From assembly GCA_963855995.1 (NCBI GenBank), contig OY979718.1:21692282-21756281 (forward strand): a DNA stretch of 64,000 nt, read 5' to 3'. A model generated the notes under the pieces. The model did not search any database, was not told the origin of the DNA, and saw nothing but the letters and a program-made list of their open reading frames with translations. Source of the stretch: Muricea muricata. Taxonomy: Eukaryota; Cnidaria; Anthozoa; Malacalcyonacea; Plexauridae. The position numbers and the translations under genes were made by a program. Numbering within the stretch: the first letter of the stretch is position 1; every line of letters begins with the position of its first letter. Of the stretch, positions 25,766 through 37,483 are shown one piece after another.

Positions 25766-25862
25766 TGTTACTCTGAGTTTACTTAGGTTCGATTCCCGCC
25801 GTGGTCAGGCATATTTTTCAGCTTGTGGTGTTCGGTGTGGATGTAAACTCAGAGTAACACCA
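25766..25862. repeat. Small inverted repeat enclosing a tRNA B box
   Basis: GTTACTCTGAGTTTA and its reverse complement TAAACTCAGAGTAAC bracket about 65 bp that contains GGTTCGATTCCCGCC, a perfect pol III B box. It is within the same intron as the tRNA 5'-half-like fragment at 25425-25470. Confidence 0.65.
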
Positions 25863-26158
25863 TAAACATCATTTCTACCTGACCGCATAACACAAGACAC
25901 GGAATATAATGATTATAAAAAAGTGTTCCTTAATCTTTCTTTTCAGAAGGTAACTGGATGACGCCTTTCAACAACAGTACCAATACAGCCGGGGGTAAGG
26001 GACTATAAGGTGGAAGTGAGAGATCGAAAGATAACGAGAAAAAAATGAGGATGAATCTGCAGATTCTACCGCTGATCCGGAGACTGCAGCCTCATACATA
26101 ATTCATCTCCTCCCATTGTTTATCAAGTCCTACCAAACCTCACATCACATAGTTTTAA

Positions 26159-26588
26159 AGTGTTTATGCAACGAAATTTCACCCCGACGTTTTTTGACCT
26201 CAGTGTAGAGATAACGTAAAATGGGTCGGTAACTTCTTTTACAGAAGTTCATTGTCTTGCTTCTTTCGTGAGAAATTTAGCTTTGAATAATACGCAAATA
26301 TCATACTTATGACATCACAGTGCACAATGTATTTTAAAACAACACAGATTTTTCGAACAATTTAATTTTGTCAAATAAAATTCCAAAATTATAACTTATA
26401 TACTTTATAACTAAAAACTCATTATGCACTGTGATGTCATAAGTATGATATTTGCATATTATTCAAAGCCAAAATTCTCACGAAAGAAGCAAGATGCAAC
26501 TTCTGTAAAAGAAGTTACGAACCCATTTTATGTTAGCTTTACACGGAGGCCATAAAACTTTAGGGTGAAGTTTTGTTGCATAAACACT
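26159..26588. mobile_element. TTAA-flanked foldback MITE at the end of the HECTD1-like relic
   Basis: A 430-bp near-palindrome. It begins AGTGTTTATGCAAC and ends in the inverse, with TTAA at 26155-26158 and 26589-26592. Arms of about 185 bp include AACTTCTTTTACAGAAGTT and ATCATACTTATGACATCACA with inverted partners. TTAA flanks suggest piggyBac-type insertion, but TTAA is self-complementary, so it could belong to the palindrome. Confidence 0.75.
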
Positions 26589-26809
26589 TTAAAGACATCC
26601 ATCTTACTCAGCAAACCATGTGCTCTGGTATCGCAGCAACAAAATTGCTTCGGGGGGAAGGGAAAGGAAATACCAGGTCTCAAGCATTTTTGTACGAGAT
26701 TGTAGATTTGGGGTTGCTAACCTTATTAAGGTTACGTTTTCCAGGTAAGTGAACTTTGGGGTTAGGTATATCAATAATCCTTGGGTTGTGCTAATCAAGC
26801 ATGGGCCTA

Positions 26810-27425
26810 CGCGTATGACATATATCAAAACATTTTTAGAAAATTGGTTACTAGTGCAACATATAGCAAAAATATTTTACAATAGATATATCAATTACTT
26901 ACATATGTCACATTTACCAAAAGTATTTTACAAAAGATTTTTTAATTGATTACATGTGTAAAATTTAGAGAGACAATTTTTACGAGAGAGTTCTCAATTG
27001 GTTATATGTGTGACATATACAAAAACATTTTTTGAAACGATTTTTCAATTGGATTTTTCAATTAGTTACATGCGTGACATTCAAAAAAAATATTTTAGAA
27101 AAGATTTCTCAGTTAGGTACGTGTGTGACACATGCCAAAAAATTGTACAAAGACCAAAAAAAATTACCAAATATTTTTTCAAAGGATGTTTTGAATGGTT
27201 ACGTGTGTAACATGTACCAAAAATGTTTTACAAAAGTTTTTTTAGTTACATTTGTGACATACACCAAAAAATATTTTAGAAAAAAATTTTCAATTGGTTA
27301 CGTGTGTGGCAATTCCCAAACACTTTCTACAAGAGATATTTTCCAATTGGTTGTGACATTAATAAAAAAAATGTTTTACATAAAATTTTTCAATTGGTTA
27401 CATGTGTGACATTTACCAAAAAATT
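26810..27425. repeat. Diverged ~50-bp minisatellite, about 11 copies
   Basis: Repeated units run CAATTGGTTACATGTGTGAC, then ATWYACCAAAAA and a T/A-rich part with TTTTACAAAAGATTTTT. The TTGGTTAC anchor recurs near 26844, 26894, 26945, 26996, 27060, 27111, 27195, 27243, 27292, 27344 and 27391, giving 47-84 bp spacing and mostly about 50. Small overlapping ORFs here are artefacts of the repeat. Confidence 0.82.
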
Positions 27426-27429
27426 TTCT

Positions 27430-30350
27430 GCGATCAGCCATAGTTACCCACAATTGCTCATTTGCTCTGTACGAGTAGACCTACGCCTAGTATTTTCACT
27501 GCTCTCTCGAGCATCTTCTTGCGGTTGATTTACGGCTTCTCTGGTATGCCGAACTTTTTGTATTGGCCGTCGCAAACACTTTGAAGACTTCTCAGAGTTG
27601 CCAATCCTCACAACTGTTCCTTCAACTTACCATCCCCACTCTGTTAGCCACCTTGCCCAATTTCCGCTTTGCCTTTGGTAGAATCTTTTCAGGATGCACC
27701 GCCACTATGTCTCCTAGCTCAATGAAAGATTATGATGCTCTCTCAAATCCAATAGATACTCCCTCTGCCGTATACGCCAAAAGTGCGTCGTTATGTTCGA
27801 TAGATGTCGTGCTCGAGTTAATGCACCGTAAGTCGATTCTCTGCCTGTTACCAGCTCTGGTATCGTTAAAACTCTTCGACCCATAAGTAAATGTGAAGGT
27901 GTGGGTAGCTCTTCTGTTTCTCCGGCATCAACGTATGTCAAGGAACGTGAATCTCGAAAACTACTGTCAGTATTTCCTCGTTTGATAACATTGCTCTTCT
28001 AAAATTTTCTTCGGACATCTTTTCGCACATTTAATCATTCGTCCAAAAAACCCTCCCAGCCATGGGGCACGTTCTAAGTTAAAGCTCCAACAGACTCTCT
28101 TACTCGTTAGATAATTCTGAACTTGTGGCTGGTCAGACAAATGTTTCAACTTCTTTGATGTCTTAGCGTGGTCACTGATTGCTCTTCGTGGTACACCACG
28201 TCAACTTGAAAACCTTCGAAAGAAGTGAATAAATGTGATGAAGTGGCTGATAAGTCAGGAACTAAAGAGATAGCCTTTTGTTGGTTGGTAACCTTTTGGT
28301 TCAGGTCTGTCCGTATAAACAATGGTCCTGAAAAATTCACACCGGTATTTGTAAATGCAGGATCATCTGGTACTCTGAACGTCGGTAATGGAGCTGGTGT
28401 CAGGACTGGCGTACGATCTCTCCTCGAATCGTCGGCAAACCACACAAACATAGATGATCTTTCGCACGACTTGTCTCTCGATCACCCGAAAAACGCGATC
28501 ACAGCTCTGCTAACGTTTCTTCAACACCGTTGTGACCAACTCTGTTGTGGCAATCATTAACAATTAAGGTATGGTGATGATCATGACTGACAACAATTCC
28601 AGCCTTGGGATACTCTGCTTCGTTAGTGGTGCGACACGCGTTTTCGATTCAGCAAGTTGAGCTAAATCTTCTCGGTCCGTTACCGTTCTCAGGTAAATAA
28701 CTGCAGCGTACGCCGATTTACTTGCATCACCTAATCCAGGTAGCTTGGTGCGTATTATCTTTCCCGTAATATCATTAAGATAACATCTTGGAATCCATAA
28801 GCTTCGAATTGCTCGAAAATCAGCCAGCTATGTATCATGGTTTGAAAGTGATCATTCAGTGTCGCATCCCAGTCCCATTTTGCTATACAAAGTCGCTGAA
28901 AGGGTAACTTCATAGGCAATACTAGCGGCGCTATAATTTCAAAGGGTCATATATTCTAGCGATTGCTCGAACAACAGATCGTTTTATGAATGGCTCCATA
29001 GAATTGACCACTAATGCACCAGTCCCAAATATTAGCTCATCTTTAGACGTATCCCGACTGGTTGCCAAGTTCTGAGTCACTTGTTTCTCGTTCACCTGAA
29101 CCACCGATTGTTAGCGTAAGTCGACTCATCTGCAGTTGCTCTCACTTCACGACCTTGGAGAGTCTGGGTGGTCTGTTCCTCTTCTAATCTCTTGGTGCAC
29201 TTGGAGATCATTCGTTCTCCATTTTTGGAGGGCGAAACCCCCTTCCGACATACGTTGGCCCCCTATCTGATACAACTCCATGACGTCATCTCTGGTGTCA
29301 CTTCCTCCATTCAAATCATCAAGGTAAAATGAGGGCAGAAACAATTCTACAAATGCTGGGTCGTCTGTATAACTTCGGATGTCATGGTCGATATATGGTT
29401 GCGATAAGTAAGAATGGGCTTCAGCAACTTTGAATAGATCAGCAACTTCGGATTATCACATGGAATGTTATCTATCCAAATAAAACGTAAGACATCTCGA
29501 TCTTCTTCCACCAAGGAAACCTGGTGAAATGTGTTTTCTACATCACTAACAAGGCCAATCTGGTGGTAGCAAAAATCTTTGGCAAAAATGACGGTCCAGT
29601 GAGCAAACAATCGTTCAACGATGGGCCAATTTTCTTAGCGCTAGCTTCGTACGACTATGCGTACTTTCGTCGTTCAACTTTCGTCGTTCAACTTTCGTCG
29701 GACTATGCTCAACAATGAGTTCAGGATCATCCCGATGCTGTGCAACTTGTCGCTTCAATCTTCCAAGACTCAACTCATAATTATCTGGTAGGACAGGGTC
29801 TGGTAACTTCCAAGGCAACCAAACCTCATAGCGTCCATTCTTGAATTTGAATCCATCCAAAAACTGCTCATGTACCGAATCCTCTTCTGGCCGTATTCCG
29901 ATAGTGTCCAGGTCCCAGAATCTAGCAATGTTTCACGAAAGATACACTTGTTTGAACTGGTAATTGTTTCCCAATTAATATAAGAAGATGAGTGGCAATT
30001 AAATTAGTTGATGATGCAATGTCCACTCCATCGTCACGTACTGAGCCCGATAAGGTATAACCAAGCTTTGCCTCCATAGCAACGAGACCCCTCTCCCCCC
30101 GCACGACATTACCAGAGACAATATGCGAGTAAAAATCAGCACCAACTAAGACATCTATTTCTGGTAACGACTTAGTATCCACATCATCTGCAAGCAGCAG
30201 GTTATTCAAATGGAAAGACCTTTCTGTCGCAAACTTCACCGGCTGTTTCATCAAGGGTGAACAGATCATAGGAACGATAAGCAGTTAACGTCAAAGTGAG
30301 ACCACTGTCTATGCTTTTCATACTTAGATTTACCACATCATCATAACTCA
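27430..30350 (-). pseudogene. Wrecked BEL/Pao LTR-retrotransposon pol
   Basis: Reading from 30350 down, fragments follow BEL/Pao pol order. A DUF1758-type aspartic-protease-like segment is at about 29930-30340 (DVLVGADFYSHIVSG). A linker is at 29615-29860. Reverse transcriptase is at about 29147-29610, with EEDRDVLRFIW and YLDDL at the catalytic box. An RNase H-like part is near 28600-28750, integrase at about 27967-28450 (FNLERAPW, GGFFGRM), and a DUF5641-like tail at 27560-27941 (TPSHLLMGRR). Many stops and frameshifts break it. No gag, no LTR and no primer-binding site were found, so both ends are truncated. The low-coordinate end abuts the 50-bp minisatellite. Confidence 0.85.
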
Positions 30351-30364
30351 TAGCTCGTTCTGAA

Positions 30365-30440
30365 GAAAATCCAAAGGCTAACCCTAAGGCTAGGGTTGGG
30401 CAAGGCTTAGGGATTAGGGTTAGGTTGGGATAGAAGGAAT
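30365..30440. repeat. Degenerate TTAGGG-like patch
   Basis: Irregular GGCTAACCCTAAGGCTAGGG and GGATTAGGGTTAGGTTGGG words over about 75 bp. Too short and irregular for a telomere. Similar scattered words occur near 18990, 19190 and 19855. Confidence 0.55.
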
Positions 30441-30600
30441 ATTAGGTGATTTAAACCGTGTTGTAAAATGTCGATAGTTATGTATTATAAACTAATAGTC
30501 AAGTCAAAATTTTGCAAAGTTAACGTGGTTCGAATGAAGTCCTGCAATTGCTATGGAAGAACACATCCTGGGTTTGGCGAATGTTAACATTGATTATACG

Positions 30601-31081
30601 TTAAATGGCAACAAAAAGTTTTATTGTCTCATTTGAAAGAGACTCTAAAACAATATATAGAAGTGTATTACAAAATTTTTATATCCGTTTTACATCGGGA
30701 GATATTCTCACCTAAATCAACAAACTGTCCGCCATCTTGGTTTTATTTTTAACCTCATTAACAATGTTTTGGTGACGTCACAACAGGGATAAGCCAGTCG
30801 AAGCTACTCCTAAATACCTATCAACAATTGAATATTGTTTGAAATCTTCTCCGTCCGTGTTGAAATTCGAATTACTTGCTGTACATCGCTAAAAAAATGT
30901 GTGAGAAAAAAACATCGCGTGATCCCCGTTGTGACGTATCGTGCATATCCGCAAATATCCAAGATGGCGGACAATTTAAGATTTCAAATGAAAATATTTC
31001 ACTTAGGCAGATATAAAAATTCTGCAATAGACTTCTATATATTGTTTTACGATAAAAAAATTTGTTGATATTTCCCTTTAA
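30601..31081. mobile_element. TTAA-flanked palindromic MITE
   Basis: Inverted arms share AACAATATATAGAAGT, AATTTTTATAT, TGTCCGCCATCTTGG and GTGACG near 30648-30775 and 30930-31055. TTAA stands at 30601-30604 and 31078-31081. Termini ATGGCAACAAA and AGGGAAATATCAACAAA (inward) are only partly alike. Third TTAA-bordered element in the window. Confidence 0.7.
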
Positions 31082-31599
31082 AAGAAAAGTATTAGCTGAT
31101 AGCTGCTGATTTAAACCTTGTAGTAAACGTTAACGCCTGATAGTCAGTCTTTTGGACAAGACAATTTGTTGCAAATCAACGAAGATATAATTGGTTCCTC
31201 CTACGCGTGCCAAGAATCATTTTGGGTTTCATTACTTGTAAGAATTCATTATAGATTACAAGTAAAGAAATAGTTATGATAAAAAAGTTATATATCCCAT
31301 CAATTCTCCCGTCGTCTGGCTGTACCTGCATCATGAAGGCCGGAAAACCTTGTGTGGCCCAACTTTCGAGTTCAAACCCTTGATTTTGCCATGAACGAAG
31401 TTGAGAAAAGAATAGGTTTAAGACAGAGAAGAAGAGGAAGGAGAAATAAAAACAAAACAGAGAAAGAAAGACAAAAACGAGGGATTTTATCTTTCTATTT
31501 TGTATGATACAAAAACACTATATAGCTATTTTGTTATAAAGATATACTTCAAAACATTTAAATTCTCGAGGCTCCAGAAATTGGCGGGACTGTATCAAC

Positions 31600-31875
31600 C
31601 AGATGTCTGGAAAAAAGAAGCTTGCACCCAGTAACATCAAAATCATTAAGAATGGCACTATTATTTCTGGTAAAGACCTCGCCCAGTCATTTAACACCTT
31701 TTTCTTAAGCGTGAATAATGATATATCCCCACTGCCTTCTGCATCTCAACCTATTCCAAAAATTTTTCCCCACGAAGTTTGTACAAAGTATAAAGTTTCA
31801 AAGTTCAGCGATCCTGACGGTATTCCTAACCGAGTCATACAGCGGCTACAGCCTTATGAAAAACACGATGCGATA
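31600..31875 (+). pseudogene. LINE fragment (pre-RT region)
   Basis: An open frame reads IIKNGTIISGKDLAQSFNTF and later SDPDGIPNRVIQRL, matching the stretch just upstream of and entering the RT domain in CR1/jockey-type LINEs (FNxFF and GPDGIPxRxL motifs). It breaks off near 31875 and has no RT core, so it is an isolated scrap. Confidence 0.7.
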
Positions 31876-31929
31876 GAAAACGCAACGCGTATTAGAAAAC
31901 GCCATTAGGACATCGTAGGGTGGCTATTT

Positions 31930-32036
31930 AACAATAAGGCGCCGAAGCCTAGGTGATTACAAGCCTATATATTCACTGACTGAAGGCGAAGTGAATATAG
32001 GCTTGCAATCACCAAACCTGAGGCGACTAATTGTTT
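31930..32036. mobile_element. Hairpin MITE of the AATTGTT/CGCCTTCGGCG family, copy 3
   Basis: A 107-bp palindrome: AACAATAAGGCGCC, GGTGATTACAAGCCTATATA and TTCACTGAC, then a GAAGGCGAAGTGAATATAGG return arm with GGCGACTAATTGTT. Shorter than the other copies. Confidence 0.65.
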
Positions 32037-33649
32037 TAGTGTGAATTTCCAGGTGTCTACAAATGAAAATCTGTGCAGTAAGTCTTTGTAAAAGCTATGT
32101 TTTTAATTACAAATATTTTAAACAAACAGATTTTTTGGAGAATTCCCTGTGCTGGCACATGTTGTATGTTTAACTCCTCAAGTTGGGGTGAGGTGTCTGT
32201 ACAGCTGTAAGCTATTATACCTATTGGTGTTCAATAACCTTTTATAGTGTAGTTTGACCAACCATGCATGCGTAAAAAAGACGTTTTGGTGTATACTAAG
32301 CTGTTGTTTCTGTGCCATTGTGTAAGTTTCTTCTCGAGTTACTCTCTTTATCGAAAATTCCTGCCAAAAATATCATTCCAACACCTATGATGCTTCACTG
32401 ATACCTGAGAAGTTGAACACGTTGATGTTGCCTGGATTACTTTCTGTGCTTCCTGTCACCAGGCCAACCAAAGGTCACCACACGTATATCTGTGAAAAAC
32501 TTGTTTTAATGCATCGTCATGCACAATGCCATGAACCAAAAATAATTTTCGCCGTATAGATGAAATTTGTTTTGGTAAAATATAGAAAAAACCAATATTC
32601 AGCCTGATCTCCAGGCATAAATCCAACTAAGAAACATTCTGCATCACTCTCAAGGGGGCAATGCACGCCAACGAAAGGCAGCACAATCAAAGCATACCAT
32701 CATTGAAACACCACTGTGACCTTATCAAAAGATATTCCATTTGATCCAGTAAAAAGCTTGACGGTATAAACAAATTGAAGATTTGTTTCTCCAATTTCAA
32801 AGAATGATGATTGAACAAAATATTTGCTGAGTTGTGCGTAAAAAAGTACACAGATGGAAACATTCTGCTAAATGCAGAGAGCGTTAAATGTTTTAATAAA
32901 ATATTGTAATTGAAAGAAAAAAGAGTAGTATAGCTCCATCGGGAACATGATTTTTTTCACAAAACTAAATTTTTGACTATAGGACTAAATTTTTGACTTT
33001 ATCAAAAGCCACTTTTAAAATGATTTGCGCACAAAGATGAATTACTAAAAAGCAATTTTAAGTTAGTACGACAAGAGTATGGACTATGTTGAACACACCA
33101 GCAACGTTTTACACAATTTGATACGCGCGAATTCCAGCAGGCGAAATTTTAAAATTGGACTTTCCACTACTTTGGTTGTTACGCATGATTGATTTTTTGT
33201 TTCATTATAAATTAATTTTATGCATAAAAAGAGAAAAGAGACTGCATAATACAAAATGTATACACATGCCCTTGCCCTTAGCTGTGTGGAGCCAAACACC
33301 ACATAAAGGAATACCCAGCTTACACATGGGTGATCTCATGGGCGGTCTCATGACGTTTGCATATCTAAAGCATGGAAGAAGCATGTTTTCCAGTTTTCAC
33401 TTCCAATGGCCCGTGGAAGGTTAGTCAATTACAGGTGACATTCACATTGACATGTAAAATGTCAAATCAGCACTTCAGGTGGGGAGGTGGGTCAGAATAG
33501 ACGACCATGATAACTCCCATGATAAACAAAATTTTTATTAATACGAACAAAATCTTTCATTACAGCTAAAAGGGCGTCTTAAAATTAGTAAAATTGCCAT
33601 ATTTGGTAGCGAAATTCTACATAACGGAAATTTTGTAGCTCTGCGAAGT
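32037..33649. other. Non-coding interval
   Basis: No gene or repeat border recognised. Overlapping small ORFs on both strands at 33084-33424 have no recognisable domain. Confidence 0.5.
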
Positions 33650-33651
33650 TT

Positions 33652-33713
33652 GCATGTTTTGTTGTATATAGTTTCTATTACTTCGCATGTTTTGTTGTAT
33701 ACAGTTTTTATTA
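33652..33713. repeat. 31-bp direct duplication
   Basis: TTGCATGTTTTGTTGTATA..AGTTTYTATTA occurs twice in tandem with minor changes. Confidence 0.75.
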
Positions 33714-33894
33714 AGCACAGGCCTTGGAGAGCCCACCACTGTCGCCTCAAATGTGGTGCTGATCACCGTTATAATCAGTGAGAAAATCATCTGTTTACAT
33801 TGAATCACATCATTCGCAATAAAAACAGACACCTTCAAGCTGGTATTAATAGAAGGTCCTGATGAGGTAAGATGGGACCTGAGAATACCTTTTT

Positions 33895-34598
33895 TGTCAA
33901 AAATATCACATGGAGATGAACACGCAAACATTTTAATGCAAATGATTTTTTATGCAATCGCCGAGGGTTCTCTTAACACAACAAGCTATGGAACATCCGT
34001 TTGTAGTTTCTTTATTGTTTGCTCGTAGTCACCAAGCTCTCGACTATAATATAATAACAACCAACAACCGTTGAAGACCTTCCTGGAACTCATCAGACAT
34101 CAACGATTTTTCGTGACGTTGCTGAAACTTGCATATGGAGTCACACTCATGGCCTCTGAACAGACGGAATTTTCGCACTCTGGAGCAACTTCTTCTCGAA
34201 ATATTTCATCAAATTTCATAGCATGTAAAATATCCGGTAAAACATTCTCAACAGAATCTCAAGTTAAAGACGTTTAGTAAAGCGCAGATAGCATGATGAA
34301 TTTTAAAATCAATTCGGTTGATCTGACGAGCTGTTTGCATTCATTTAATAAATACCATATATCTATTTCGTCAGCAGTTTCGCCTTCGTCTAATTACTGA
34401 AATAGCATGTGTATCGCCTATACCACCTTCTCCAAATGTAACACCTCGTCACCAAATTTTTGCTGTATAGTGTTGAGAACATTAGTAATCTGCTTTGATA
34501 TTGGTCGCTCAGTTGCACCCAGTCGTTTAAACAGATGTTCAAAATCTCCAAACGCTCGCGGCAGTAAATAAAGAATTTGTTTCAAATCGCACTTGTAC
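33895..34598 (-). pseudogene. Truncated duplicate of the sacsin-like exon 2
   Basis: Strongly similar, on the same strand, to about 40357-41270 of the sacsin-like gene. Shared stretches include ATCACATGGAGATGAACACG (near-identical), TTATTGTTTGCTCGTAGTC, TGCACTCTGGAGCAACTTCT-like text, and TAATCTGCTTTG.TATTGGTC. Relative to the intact gene it has lost about 165 bp near 33988 and about 45 bp near 34235. Stop codons interrupt the frame. It begins and ends abruptly, with a LINE close to its high-coordinate end. It lies 3' of the intact gene in the same orientation, so a tandem duplication followed by decay is the simplest reading. No HEPN exon copy was found beside it. Confidence 0.88.
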
Positions 34599-34819
34599 CC
34601 GGAGGAAACCCAGAGTGTGAACTTATACTGTTTTCACATACAAAAAAGTACGTGCTCGTCTTCCTGCTTCGTAGTCGTGCTCATTGCCCAAACTCTCTAT
34701 TAACATTTATTGAACGGCCTCACTTCTCAGCCTCACAGAATGTGCGAACAATTAAAATAGATAAGAGTATCTCCTATGTAGTCATTCACACTTCTGTAGT
34801 CACATTTATGTAGTCATTA

Positions 34820-36993
34820 TGTCCCATTTCATATAATGGATATTTTTGATGAAGTGGATGATAAAGTTTATGTGTTGGACACTTTATATTCTGACATTGT
34901 TAACGAACATGCACCTATTAAGCAATTCCACTTAAGAGGAAATCAAGTTCCATTTATGAGCGAAAAGTGGAGGAAAGCCATTCGCCATAGAAACATGCTT
35001 TGGAAAAAATTTATACGAAATCGCACTGATGAGCTTTATGCGATTTACAAAAAGCAAAGAAATATATGTACTTCTTTGCGACGTAAAGCAATAAAATCAT
35101 ATTTTCACTCCAAGGTAGAAACATCGAAAAATCCTGGCGATTTTTGGAATGTTTGTCGGCCTTTCCTCCCTTCAAAAAAGTCTAAACAAGCAAACGACAT
35201 TGTGTTGCAAGAAGATGGCCAGTTAGTTAAAGACAAAAGAACTTTAGCACAATTATTTAACAGCTATTTCGTTCATGTTGCAGATATAGCGCCAGAAGTT
35301 AATGAAAGGTCTTTTGGAACGGATTTTAGTCTTCACCCAAGCATTAAGACGATATTGCATAATAAAAACCAAGATGAATCATCTGAATTTAACTTTTGTT
35401 GTATAGATAGGGATCAAGTAGAGAAACTCATGTTAAACATCAAAAGCAAAAAATCATGCGGACACGATCAAATATCATCACGCTTGAGTATTAGCTGAGC
35501 CAATTGCGAAAATAATAAATAGTTCAATTACACTAGGCCAATATCCTACTTCTTGGAAAATGGGCCAAGTGACGCCTTTATTCAAGAAAGATAACGAGTT
35601 TAATAAAAAGAACTATAGACCAGTATCCATTTTACCCTCCTTTAACAATGTTTTCGAGAAAATCCTCGCTAACCAATTTGAAGATTTTTATGAGAATATA
35701 TTGTCGGATCATATTTCTGCGTATAGGAAAAATTATAGTTGTGAAACATCTTTGTTGAAGCTAACTGAAAACTGGCGTCAATCTTTAGATAACAAAGAAA
35801 TTGTTGCAGTTATATCGTTGGATTTGTCTAAATCTTTCGACTGCATACCTCACAATTTGCTCTTGGCAAAGCTTAAGGCATATGGTGTTAGTGAACATTC
35901 TGTATAAGTTTATTTAAAAGCTATTTGTCTAATCGCATGCAACGCGTGAAAATTGGTGATACATATTCAAGTTGGGAATGCGTAACTAGGGGAGTTCCAC
36001 AAGGCAGTGTCTTGGGGCCAAGATTGTTCAATATTCACATTAATGACTTATTTTATAATATAAATCTTGGAACACTTCATGCTTATGCAGATGATGAGCA
36101 GTTATACAATTCTGATCGTGATCCTGCAGTTTTGGAGAGAAAACTTCAATATGAAATGGACTTAGTGAATACATGGTACAGCAATAATGGCATGATTGTA
36201 AATCCTGAAAAACATCAAGCAATGATTCTTGGCAATTGCAATCACAAATTTGCATTTCCTGTAAATAAATCGATCGAATTATTGGGAGTAACACTAGATA
36301 ATGAACTGAAGTTTAATTGCCACATTACAACAATTTGCGACAAAGTTAACAATCAGTTTAGTGTAATTAAGAGGTTTGGAAGCCTCTTTAGAAAAAAATT
36401 ATTATTAAAACTTTATAAAGTATTTGTTTTACCACATTTCCGCTATTGCTCTCTGATATGGCATTTTTGTGGAAAAAGAAATTCTGACAAATTAGAATCT
36501 CTAAATAGGCGTATATTAAGATATATTTTTCAGGATAAGGGATCTAATTATCGTGACTTATTATCTCAAGCAAATACTAGTACATTATATAATGCTAGAA
36601 TGCATAGTATGTTATCTATGGTGTATAAGAGCCTTTTGCATCCTAAGTATCCTAATTATATAAAAAGATTATTTAAAACTAGAACGTCTAAATACATACT
36701 TAGAGGCCAAAATATATTAGCGTTAACGAAACCAAAAACGACCAAGTATGGATTGGAATCCATTAAATATTTAGCGGCTAAGAGTTGGAACTCGCTCACG
36801 GACGATCTTAGGACGGCAATGGATATTAATAAATTTAAAACCGCAATTAGAACGTTAGATTTTTCTATTCCTTTTTAAAATATAAATTGTATATTTAGAT
36901 TTAGATTTATGCTCGAAGATATTAGCCCATTAGTTTAAGCTACTCTGTAAATTCGAGTTTAAATAAAGTGTATGTATGTATGTATGTATGTAC
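34820..36993 (+). pseudogene. 5'-truncated CR1/L2-like LINE with TATG tail
   Basis: It starts within the endonuclease-RT linker (MDIFDEVDDKVYV, with NEHAPIKQ and PFMSEKWRKAI). It continues through the RT core with NYRPVSILP near 35610, SLDLSKSFDCIPHNLL near 35815, GVPQGSVLGP near 35991, the catalytic YADD box (36084-36095), and a C-terminal region ending at a stop at 36878. Frameshifts near 35490 and 35905 break the frame into three open pieces. The 3' UTR ends in a TATG/ATGT microsatellite (36969-36993), as in CR1/L2-type LINEs. The endonuclease domain is missing. The catalytic core is better kept than in the LINE at 1-1885, so this insertion is younger. Confidence 0.88.
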
Positions 36994-37026
36994 ACTACTG
37001 ACTACAATGAATGTGTTACAATAATA

Positions 37027-37032
37027 TTTATT
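37027..37032 (-). terminator. Possible AATAAA polyadenylation signal
   Basis: AATAAA on the minus strand about 450 bp beyond the stop of the sacsin-like gene. No closer match was seen in the first 100 bp downstream. Weak evidence in AT-rich DNA. Confidence 0.25.
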
Positions 37033-37483
37033 TATCGTTTTCCCCCCTCAGTCTGGTGGACATGTTGCCAGTCCAAAATTATAGGAGCACGCCCTCGATT
37101 TGTGCACATATTAATGATATAGGTATAGTGACGAGTATAGTTTTCTACTTCGGTTAAAATTGAGCGTTAGAGACAAACTAAACCAAAAAGGCTGTCATTC
37201 AATAATGCTTGACGTCAGTTATAAAACCACTATGGTGGTAATGCTTTCCTTTGCCTGTTCTTCATGAATTATTAATGCTCTTTGGTTTTTCAAATTTTGG
37301 CAAAAATCATCATCACTTGAATTATTACTAAATTGGGATACATGTTAGACATTTTAGCCGTGCGACTAGCCGAGTGAAGCCATACTAATTTCCTTTGCAG
37401 TTGCCAAACTGCCTTTACCATTCGTTATATAATTCCAAAACATTTTGTCGGAAGGACTACGGTTTGACCAAACTTAAAAAATC

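Larger units (their letters stand above)
23140..26153 (+). pseudogene. HECTD1: HECTD1-like gene relic (ankyrin region), five exons, frameshifted
   Basis: Five exons, in order, match the ankyrin region of the HECT E3 ubiquitin ligase HECTD1 (compared with remembered HECTD1, not searched). Exon A (~23140-23426) has [17 protein letters not shown] and [21 protein letters not shown] (24315-24392) has VNFMDDVGQ. C (24575-24673) has [18 protein letters not shown] (25233-25356) has [21 protein letters not shown] (25947-~26153) has GNWM and an acidic tail leading to LLPLF. AG/GT borders and phases agree. Lesions: frameshifts near 23201, 23305, 24352 and 26045 and a stop near 26006. The SPRY-like, MIB and HECT parts are absent. 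Introns are retained, so this is a duplicated genomic piece rather than a retrocopy. Sequence error in a live gene is less likely with this many lesions. Confidence 0.82.

Noticed and set aside
26810-27425. Possible CRISPR array or repeat-encoded protein
   Set aside because: Repeats are diverged and contiguous with no regular unique spacers, in a eukaryotic context.
30365-30440. Interstitial telomere array
   Set aside because: Only a few irregular TTAGGG-like words, no regular tandem structure.
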